From contig DUGO01000143.1 of NCBI GenBank assembly GCA_013331375.1, forward strand, positions 332-9,560: a DNA stretch of 9,229 nucleotides. Reading direction: 5' to 3'. Position 1 is the first letter of the stretch, and each line of letters begins with the position of its first letter. Shown here piece after piece: positions 4,096 to 9,229 of the stretch. A model generated the notes under the pieces. The model was not told the origin of the DNA. It saw nothing but the letters and a program-made list of their open reading frames with translations, and made no database searches. This DNA comes from Candidatus Methanoperedentaceae archaeon (GTDB taxonomy: Archaea > Halobacteriota > Methanosarcinia > Methanosarcinales > Methanoperedenaceae). A program made the position numbers and the translations under genes.

Positions 4096-5762
4096 ATTAT
4101 CCCGGCATACATCAGGACTGCAATCAGTATCAGTGTAACTCCCGTGACAAGCCGCAGCGCAGACCGCCGCTCCTTCCTGAACTTTTCGACCTTTGCAGGG
4201 TCAAGCCCGTAGGCGATTGCAGCACCCAGCACGAGCACAGGCAGCACTACGCCGAGATTATAGGCTGCAAGGTACAGGTACCCCTCACCCTCACCGCTTC
4301 TTGCCATATCTAGTATCACAAAATAGACCGCGCCCACGCATGGCGCTTTTATGAGGGAGAAAAGCGCTCCGATAAAGAATGATGCGGGAAGGCTCACGTT
4401 TCTTGTCACGCTTTCCGTGAGACGGATGAATGCCTTCGGCGTATTGAACGAGGACTCCGTATTCCTTGAAAGGTGCCATGCATCGTACACATGCCAGATG
4501 CCGAGAATGCCTACAAGTGCCACGATCAGGTTGCGGATAGCTGCCTGTACGGACGGCGAGCCTTTAATTACTGCCAGGAGCCCTATCCCTGCCACAAGAT
4601 ACGTGAAAAAGATGCCGAGACTGAACATGAGCACGACAAGCAGGACATTGCGCCGCTTTCCAGTGCTGGAAAGCGTGACCGATGCCATGAAGGCAAGTAT
4701 AGCAAGCAGGCATGGGTTGAATCCCGCAAGGAAGCCCACCACGAACACGGAAGGCAAGGAGAGGACTATCTTCTGCCTTTCCCCTGCGGCAGCCATGGAG
4801 GCATTCGCTATCGAATCTCTCAATATCTCTTCGAGCCGTGCGGTGTTGCCATCGTAATCGCCATATGAAATAATCCTCTGCCCGTTTACGACAACTGCAG
4901 GCACTCCCGGAAGCCGGTATTTGTTTGCAAGCCTGAGCCCCTCGTCTGTGAGCACATTGTATCTTGAGAATGTCACATTATCCCCGAAGGAGTTCACCAC
5001 GCTCTCAACCACGGGCGATGCTTTTTCGCATTTGAGGCACGCGGGGTCGAAGAAGTACTCGATGATGACGGCTGAATCGTTTGAGGGCACTGTGGCTGGA
5101 GCAGAATAATTGCCAAGGCTGCCGCCGGCTTCCCCTGCCTGCTCGCCAGCCCCTTCACGCACCAGGGTTATCTGCATATAGGTCTCAAATGTCCTGCCGC
5201 CTGCAGTAACTGTCGCATTGATGCTGTGGACGCCCGGCTTTACTGCTCCGCATTCCTCGCATGAGGGAGTGGTGAAATTGAAATAGAAGCTGTTCGCACC
5301 TTTCCTGATATCGACGTCCTTTGTGTCGTCGAGCGACGCCCTCCCGAAGAGATTAGTCATCCCGTATACCCGCACGACCCCCTTTGCATCATCGGGCGAG
5401 GAAAAGCTGACATTCACACTCATCGACTCATTTGACCTGTACACGTCACTGTCGGTATATATCGAGAGCGTGGAATTCACGATTTCTGCATACAATTTTC
5501 CCTGCCGAAATGTACCGCAGACTTCTGAGAGCGTCCAGTTCGAAAAGTCGCCCGTTAAATTCGCACCTTTCTCAATCCGGATTCCATGTATGCTGCTGTT
5601 CTCAATCACCCCGTCCAGGCATACGTATTTTCCTTCATATACAGCCGGGTCTGACAGCAGGTCGGCTGCTGTGGGCTGCCTGATTTGAGTCCCCAGGCAT
5701 CCGAGTGAAATAAAAAACAGGGCGGTAAGGAGAACTATCGCATATTTCACGGATTGCGCCAT
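4092..5762 (-). CDS. lipoprotein/thioredoxin/CcdA (DsbD-like) fusion protein
   Basis: This 556-residue protein has several parts. Residues 1-22 are a signal with a lipobox-like end (FFISLGC, Cys22). Residues 34-100 form an unrecognised, possibly OB-like, domain with Cys48 and Cys82. Residues 100-200 look like a beta-sandwich and carry CEEC (168-171). Residues 230-325 are a thioredoxin domain with CLKC at 242-245 and cis-proline Pro288 (PGVPAVVVNG). Residues 335-556 are a CcdA/DsbD membrane domain of about six helices, with its key cysteines in GFNPC (Cys351) and KAPC (Cys475). About a dozen N-X-S/T sequons lie before the membrane part, fitting an exported glycosylated region. CcdA/DsbD proteins pass electrons from cytoplasmic thioredoxin outward, so this one may reduce its own thioredoxin domain and then exported substrates such as haem-binding CXXCH sites. 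It is the third gene of an operon with nadC and the flavoprotein, 7 bases after the latter. Confidence 0.88.
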   Translation of the reverse strand: MAQSVKYAIVLLTALFFISLGCLGTQIRQPTAADLLSDPAVYEGKYVCLDGVIENSSIHGIRIEKGANLTGDFSNWTLSEVCGTFRQGKLYAEIVNSTLSIYTDSDVYRSNESMSVNVSFSSPDDAKGVVRVYGMTNLFGRASLDDTKDVDIRKGANSFYFNFTTPSCEECGAVKPGVHSINATVTAGGRTFETYMQITLVREGAGEQAGEAGGSLGNYSAPATVPSNDSAVIIEYFFDPACLKCEKASPVVESVVNSFGDNVTFSRYNVLTDEGLRLANKYRLPGVPAVVVNGQRIISYGDYDGNTARLEEILRDSIANASMAAAGERQKIVLSLPSVFVVGFLAGFNPCLLAILAFMASVTLSSTGKRRNVLLVVLMFSLGIFFTYLVAGIGLLAVIKGSPSVQAAIRNLIVALVGILGIWHVYDAWHLSRNTESSFNTPKAFIRLTESVTRNVSLPASFFIGALFSLIKAPCVGAVYFVILDMARSGEGEGYLYLAAYNLGVVLPVLVLGAAIAYGLDPAKVEKFRKERRSALRLVTGVTLILIAVLMYAGII

Positions 5763-5769
5763 GCCAAGC

Positions 5770-6408
5770 TCATCCTGTCGCTTTTACCATCCTCACAAGC
5801 TCCACCCCTTTTTCATACGCATCCCTCATGGCAGTGGGATGGTTCTCTATCTTTTTCAGCTGGTCCATGTTGTTGTACAGCAAGTTCGCGGTAAATTCAA
5901 CGTCAACAATATCAAAAAACGCAGTCACGGTCTGGGTCGCTCCCATGAACACTTTTGACCAGTTGAGCCCGGCTATGGACAGGAAGAGACCCTTTCGCCG
6001 CTTTTTCTTCCCAGGGCTTATGAATGAATCCTTCAGGATGTACTTCTTAGCCCAGAACGTCTGGCACCTGTCCATAAGCGCCTTGAGCTTTGCAGGGATG
6101 CCAAGAGTCATGACCGGGGTCGCGACAATCAGGATGTCAGTCTCCTTGAGCTTCTCATAGATGTCAACCATATCGTCATTTATCGGGCATATGCCTGTCT
6201 CGATGCAGTCGAATATCTCTCCGCAGGGCTGGATATCTTTTGCATGCACCCATATCTTCTCGATGTCCGCCCCCTCGCTCTTTGCTCCCCGGAGAACCTC
6301 ATCCAGAAGCCGCTCGGTATTGCCCCCCTTTTTAGGGCTCCCCAGAAGTGCGAGTACCTTTACCCCCTGCCCGTTAATACCGTAACCTCCAGGCTGAAGT
6401 CCAGCCAC
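5770..6408 (-). CDS. flavodoxin-fold NAD(P)H-dependent FMN reductase (iron-sulfur flavoprotein-like)
   Basis: Residue numbers count from the GTG at 6406-6408. The fold is the flavodoxin-like FMN reductase family: VKVLALLGSPKKGGNT (16-31) binds the FMN phosphate, INDDM (76-80) follows the cysteine region, and TPVMTLGIPAKLKALMDR (97-114) is the second flavin loop. Family members with a 4Fe-4S cluster have a compact four-Cys motif here; this protein has only Cys62, Cys68 and Cys74 with the second position replaced, so a normal cluster is doubtful. The GTG start has a weak ribosome site. An in-frame ATT at 6376-6378 has a perfect GGAGGT six bases upstream and gives a more typical length; either way the gene starts inside nadC. 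The electron acceptor is unknown; its neighbours suggest a redox role. Confidence 0.82.
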   Translation of the reverse strand: MAGLQPGGYGINGQGVKVLALLGSPKKGGNTERLLDEVLRGAKSEGADIEKIWVHAKDIQPCGEIFDCIETGICPINDDMVDIYEKLKETDILIVATPVMTLGIPAKLKALMDRCQTFWAKKYILKDSFISPGKKKRRKGLFLSIAGLNWSKVFMGATQTVTAFFDIVDVEFTANLLYNNMDQLKKIENHPTAMRDAYEKGVELVRMVKATG

Positions 6409-7175
6409 CGCGCATCCCGCGTGAGAGCACCCATTGATATCACATCGACGCCCGCAGCCGCATACTCACTGAGGTTTTCGGGCGTTATACCGCCCGATGC
6501 CTCAATGATGACGTGCGGGTATCGCTTCCTGACAGCGCTGATGCAACGAGCTATTTCTGCAGGCGTCATGTTATCGAACATAACGATGTCAGCCCCAAGT
6601 TCCGAAGCCAGCAGCGCATCCTCTGCGCTCTCCACCTCCACCTCGACCTTCCGTGTGAACCCTGCTTTTTTCGCATTCTTTACCGCGTTCTCAAGTCCCC
6701 GCAGAGCTATATGGTTATCTTTTACCATGACCGCATCGGTGAGGCTGTACCTGTGCGGGTCGCCTCCGCCTGCGATGATGGCTTTCTTCTCGAATTTACG
6801 GAATCCCGGCGTGGTCTTTCTCGTGCCCGCGATTATTACCTTTCCCGCCTTTTTCATGCACTGCGCTGTCAGTGTCGCTATGCCGCTCATGCGCCCGAGG
6901 AAGTTGAGAGCCAGCCTCTCTGCCATGAGTATGCCTCCTGCGCTGCCCTCTGCATCAAGAACGATATCGCCGCTGTGGATTTCCTGACCGTCTTCACGCA
7001 GCGCCCGCGCTTCAACTGAGAAATACCTGAATACCTGCAGGGCTTCAGCCATGCCGGACAGCACACCGTCCTCTTTCGCCACTATGGCTGCCCTGGCATT
7101 TATATCCCTGACTATCTCATAAGGCAAGCTCCCCATATCCTCTTCGATGAATCGCTCAAGTTCTTTTGTCAGCAT
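6360..7175 (-). CDS. nadC: nicotinate-nucleotide pyrophosphorylase (quinolinate phosphoribosyltransferase)
   Basis: NadC condenses quinolinate with PRPP to give nicotinate mononucleotide, CO2 and pyrophosphate in the cytoplasm, the last step of de novo NAD ring synthesis. At 271 residues it has the usual length. Visible signatures are ERLALNFLGRMSGIAT (86-101), the substrate-binding GTRKTTPGFRKFEKKA (117-132), GGGDPHRYSLTD then KDNH (136-155), EVEVES (178-183), the barrel strands DIVMFDNM (196-203) and EASGGI (225-230), and a closing GVDVISMGALT. All expected active-site Arg, Lys, His and Glu positions appear present. It is first in a minus-strand operon with the flavoprotein and CcdA fusion, and is divergent from nadX. 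The end overlaps the start of the flavoprotein gene. Confidence 0.96.
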   Translation of the reverse strand: MLTKELERFIEEDMGSLPYEIVRDINARAAIVAKEDGVLSGMAEALQVFRYFSVEARALREDGQEIHSGDIVLDAEGSAGGILMAERLALNFLGRMSGIATLTAQCMKKAGKVIIAGTRKTTPGFRKFEKKAIIAGGGDPHRYSLTDAVMVKDNHIALRGLENAVKNAKKAGFTRKVEVEVESAEDALLASELGADIVMFDNMTPAEIARCISAVRKRYPHVIIEASGGITPENLSEYAAAGVDVISMGALTRDARWLDFSLEVTVLTGRG

Positions 7176-7210
7176 GTTCTGCGTTCCAGTAGTTCCTTAT
7201 GAAAGACATG

Positions 7211-7217
7211 TATATAA
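7211..7217. promoter_or_regulatory. shared TATA box of the divergent nadC and nadX promoters
   Basis: TATATAA sits in the 67-base gap between the two NAD genes, with purine-rich GAAAGACAT just upstream on the plus strand as a BRE. Its centre is about 29 bases before the nadX ATG, predicting an almost leaderless nadX mRNA. Read on the minus strand (TTATATA) it is about 40 bases before the nadC ATG. The overlap would make the two promoters compete or be controlled together. Confidence 0.6.
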
Positions 7218-7242
7218 CTCTGTAACCTCAAAGATATGAGCC

Positions 7243-8052
7243 ATGAAGGTTGGTGTTGTGGGTTGCGGCGCTATAGGAAGCGAGATATGCAGGGCGATAG
7301 ACAGAGGCATAGAGGGTGTTGAGCTTGTGGCTCTGTATGACAGGAACCTTGAGCTTGCCCGGTCACTTTCGAGTTCGCTTGGGTGCATGCCGCCCGTTGT
7401 GACCATCGATGACATGATACCTGCAGTTGAGCTGGTTGTGGAGAGCGCCTCGCAGGGTGCGGTGAGGGACATCGTTCCGCAGGTGCTTGCAAGGGGGAAG
7501 AGCGTCCTGGTCATGAGCGGCGGCGCGCTGACAGACGAAAAATTGCGAGAAAAACTCGTGCGCATTGCAAGGGAAAACGGGTGCAAACTCTACATGCCAT
7601 CGGGAGCCATCGCAGGGCTTGACGGATTGAAGGCTGCCTCAGTATCGCGCATCGACTCGGTCACGCTCATTACAAGCAAGCCTCCCGCTGCACTCGCAGG
7701 GGCGCCGTACCTGGAGGAGAGGGGAATTGATGTGGAATCCATCAGAGAGCCAAAAACACTTTACGAAGGCGATGCTGCCTCAGCCGTGCGTGCATTCCCT
7801 GCAAATGTGAATGTTGCGGCTGCGCTCAGCCTTGCAGGCATCGGCACAGCCAATACAAAAGTCAGGGTAGTCGCAGACCCAACACTGCGCAGGAACGTGC
7901 ATGAGATACAGGTCAATGGGGAATTCGGCACGCTCTATGTGAAAGTGGAGAACGTTCCCTCGCCGTCCAACCCAAAGACCAGCTACCTTGCAGCGCTGTC
8001 AGCCATCGCGACGCTGAAGAGAATCGCACAGCCGCTGCAGATAGGGACATGA
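7243..8052 (+). CDS. nadX: L-aspartate dehydrogenase
   Basis: NadX oxidises L-aspartate to iminoaspartate with NAD(P)+, feeding quinolinate synthase in de novo NAD synthesis. The 269-residue protein begins with a Rossmann nucleotide-binding loop, VGVVGCGAIGSEI (3-15), followed by LVALYDRN at the end of the second strand. The substrate domain carries MPSGAIAGLDGLKAA (118-132), FPANVNVAAALSLAG (185-199) and the catalytic-region RNVHEIQVNGEFG with His220, as in characterised aspartate dehydrogenases. The length is normal. It is divergent from nadC and one base before tatC, so nadX and tatC are likely co-transcribed. No ribosome site precedes the ATG, consistent with a leaderless start. The pathway's middle enzyme, NadA, is not in the window. 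Confidence 0.95.
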   Translation: MKVGVVGCGAIGSEICRAIDRGIEGVELVALYDRNLELARSLSSSLGCMPPVVTIDDMIPAVELVVESASQGAVRDIVPQVLARGKSVLVMSGGALTDEKLREKLVRIARENGCKLYMPSGAIAGLDGLKAASVSRIDSVTLITSKPPAALAGAPYLEERGIDVESIREPKTLYEGDAASAVRAFPANVNVAAALSLAGIGTANTKVRVVADPTLRRNVHEIQVNGEFGTLYVKVENVPSPSNPKTSYLAALSAIATLKRIAQPLQIGT

Positions 8053-8053
8053 T

Positions 8054-8776
8054 ATGCCATACGAGAACATCGCAGCCGTGCTCGCGCTGCTGAGAAAGAG
8101 GCTCCTGTATCTCGGGATTGCGTTCGGTCTGGGTGTCATTATATCCTTTCCATTTATGCCTGAGCTAATAAGGAAAGTCAAGACAGACCTGCTCCCCGAA
8201 GGCGCGTCGCTGATATACCTGCAGCCAGTGGAAGTTTTGATGCTTGAGTTCAAGCTTTCCGCCATCTTCGGCATTCTCTGCGCCCTGCCGCTGGCAGCGT
8301 ATTACGTATACCGCATGTACAGGCGTGTGCGGCGCGGGAAAACTTCGCTCACTGGTATTTTTACCCGGCTGCTTGCTATCGTAATCGTGATCGAACTTTT
8401 TCTTGCAGGTGCAGCCTACTCGTATTTTGTCATGATGCCCTTCTTTCTCAATTTCCTGTACCAGGACGCGCTGAGTGCAGGCGCGATCGCGTACTATTCT
8501 GTACATGAGTTCATCTATTTCATAATCATGACAACGATTATTTTCGGGCTGTCATTCGAGCTGCCGGTGCTGCTCGTCGTGCTTGCAAGGTCAGGGATTG
8601 CAAACGTCGGCGTACTGTCAAAGTACAGGAGGCACGCATACGTGATACTGCTGCTCGTGGCTGCATGGGTGACGCCGGGTCCTGACATATTCAGCCAGAT
8701 GATGCTGGCTGTTCCATTCATTGTCCTGTTCGAGGCTGGCATTATAGCCGCGCGGGTGGCTTCGATGGTCAGGTAA
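8054..8776 (+). CDS. tatC: twin-arginine translocase subunit TatC
   Basis: TatC is the membrane receptor for twin-arginine signal peptides and exports folded proteins, often those with cofactors. This 240-residue protein shows the family's six-helix pattern. Other signatures are LRKRLLY before helix 1 (13-19), QPVEVLMLEFKLSAIFG (57-73) leading into helix 2, FGLSFELPVLLVVLARSGI (164-182) with the conserved Glu169, and YRRHAYV...WVTPGPDIFSQMMLAVPFIVLFE (191-227), the TPPD-like loop reading TPGPD. The N-terminus is short compared with many homologues. It starts one base after the nadX stop with a weak GGGA site, so translation is probably coupled. No tatA gene is visible here. The neighbouring thiol-redox proteins fit a region concerned with exported redox enzymes. 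Confidence 0.93.
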   Translation: MPYENIAAVLALLRKRLLYLGIAFGLGVIISFPFMPELIRKVKTDLLPEGASLIYLQPVEVLMLEFKLSAIFGILCALPLAAYYVYRMYRRVRRGKTSLTGIFTRLLAIVIVIELFLAGAAYSYFVMMPFFLNFLYQDALSAGAIAYYSVHEFIYFIIMTTIIFGLSFELPVLLVVLARSGIANVGVLSKYRRHAYVILLLVAAWVTPGPDIFSQMMLAVPFIVLFEAGIIAARVASMVR

Positions 8777-8782
8777 GCGCGC

Positions 8783-8808
8783 AGGTCGATGAAAAGACCT
8801 ATATATAT
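8783..8808 (+). promoter_or_regulatory. TATA box with adjoining inverted repeat, promoter of the desulforedoxin-like gene
   Basis: TATATATAT (8800-8808) predicts a transcript starting near 8829, just before the GGAGGT site. AGGTC (8783-8787) and GACCT (8796-8800), eight bases apart, form an inverted repeat abutting the TATA box where a BRE would lie. It may be a repressor operator, or a small hairpin ending the tatC transcript. Confidence 0.55.
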
Positions 8809-8844
8809 CGTACCGCCAATAACATAATAAGTGGAGGTAAACAA

Positions 8845-9099
8845 ATGGCAAGGAAAACCAGGGCAAAGCCGGCAAAGTCGGCTGCATCTTCATGGTGGGC
8901 GGAACGGAGCAAGATCCTCGCGAAAGAGTCGAAGCCAAAAGCGAAAAAAACCGTGGCAAAAAGAGGGACTAAAAAGGTAGCGAAAGCAGAGAAGGGAGAT
9001 ATATACTTCTGCGACACCTGCGGATGCGAGATGGTGTGCGTCTCGGATAGCGCAGGAAATGTTGTGTGCTGCGAAGAGCCGATGAGCCTGATCTGCTGA
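8845..9099 (+). CDS. desulforedoxin-type iron protein with Lys/Ala-rich N-terminal tail
   Basis: The C-terminal 33 residues of this 84-residue protein (YFCDTCGCEMVCVSDSAGNVVCCEEPMSLIC) match the desulforedoxin, or desulfoferrodoxin N-terminal, fold: a CXXC-G pair, a hairpin, then adjacent cysteines followed by a PM motif. Such domains bind one iron through four cysteines and carry single electrons. The catalytic superoxide-reductase domain that follows in desulfoferrodoxin is absent. Residues 1-50 are highly basic with AKK and AKP repeats resembling histone H1-like tails, plus SSWWAERSKILAKES in the middle; this part could bind nucleic acid or an acidic partner. The start is certain: GGAGGT lies six bases before the ATG. 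The gene has its own promoter and a terminator, so it looks like an independent small transcript. An extra Cys after CG and one at the C-terminus are unusual. Confidence 0.82.
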   Translation: MARKTRAKPAKSAASSWWAERSKILAKESKPKAKKTVAKRGTKKVAKAEKGDIYFCDTCGCEMVCVSDSAGNVVCCEEPMSLIC

Positions 9100-9135
9100 A
9101 ACAACATTTCAAATTTTTATTTTTTGATTCTTTTT
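9056..9135 (+). terminator. terminator of the desulforedoxin-like gene, stem overlapping the coding end
   Basis: A perfect 10-base inverted repeat, GAAATGTTGT (9056-9065) and ACAACATTTC (9101-9110), pairs across the last coding bases with a 35-base loop. It is followed by a T-rich tract (9114-9135) with runs of five, six and five T. The T-tract alone could terminate transcription; the stem may also protect the mRNA end. Confidence 0.6.
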
Positions 9136-9141
9136 AAAACC

Positions 9142-9228
9142 TTACTTGATCTTCCAGCGACCAGGATACCTTACGCCCGATAACTCTTTGCACTCCACGC
9201 CCTTTTTCTGTATCAGCACTTTAAAGGT
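9142..9228 (-). CDS. 3' end of an unrecognised minus-strand gene
   Basis: The minus strand reads openly from the window edge to a TAA at 9142-9144, giving 28 C-terminal residues: TFKVLIQKKGVECKEL, then SGVRYPGRWKIK. The composition looks protein-like and the frame is clear, but 28 residues are too few to name a family. It converges with the desulforedoxin-like gene, and the AT-rich stretch between them holds that gene's terminator. Confidence 0.45.
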   Translation of the reverse strand, partial: TFKVLIQKKGVECKELSGVRYPGRWKIK

Positions 9229-9229
9229 C

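Noticed and set aside
4351..7019. Long open frames antisense to the CcdA fusion, flavoprotein and nadC
   Set aside because: They are shadows of clearly recognised genes in GC-rich coding DNA and show no domain or start signals of their own.
1..9229. tRNA or rRNA genes
   Set aside because: I saw no cloverleaf-like segment with a recognisable T-loop and acceptor end and no rRNA signature; weak folds would need a covariance search to exclude.

Overview
The window looks archaeal, most likely from the Methanosarcinales/ANME-2 side of the Euryarchaeota. The evidence is a secreted CHRD protein ending in an archaeal PEF-CTERM-type sorting tail, Shine-Dalgarno sites of the GGAGGT/GGTGA kind next to TATA-box promoters, at least one likely leaderless start, many N-glycosylation sequons in an exported protein, a UPF0175-family antitoxin and a TatC protein. 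A Methanoperedens-like genome would fit, but that is inference; only a database search could settle it.

The left part (1-2510) is an accessory island with every gene on the minus strand. It holds three toxin-antitoxin-like units: an 87-aa antitoxin-like protein plus a PIN protein lacking a standard start codon (cut by the window edge); a tightly overlapping three-gene set of two small unknown proteins and a 165-aa PIN toxin; and a UPF0175 antitoxin preceded by a small frameshifted gene. Two GC-rich, strongly strand-biased non-coding elements (about 690-880 and 1905-2042) follow the last gene of two of these units. They share a related core of 27-29 bases, and each is closed by a different short inverted repeat. 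They are the least explained feature of the window.

The middle part (2607-5762) concerns the cell surface and extracytoplasmic thiol chemistry. A PEF-CTERM CHRD protein (minus) is followed by a run of hairpin plus T-tract units. Divergent from it is a membrane-anchored DsbA-like protein with CPHC. Convergent with that, and overlapping it by 4 bp, is a 556-aa fusion of a lipoprotein-like N-terminus, a thioredoxin domain (CLKC) and a CcdA/DsbD membrane domain.

The right part (5770-9229) is NAD biosynthesis and redox. nadC, a flavodoxin-fold reductase and the CcdA fusion form a minus-strand operon. Divergent from nadC across 67 bp is nadX (aspartate dehydrogenase), directly followed by tatC. 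Then comes a small desulforedoxin-type iron protein with a Lys/Ala-rich N-terminal tail, its own promoter and a terminator, and finally the 3' end of an unrecognised minus-strand gene. NadX and NadC are the first and last enzymes of aspartate-to-NaMN synthesis; quinolinate synthase NadA is not in the window. TatC and the Dsb/CcdA proteins suggest a supply line for exported redox proteins.
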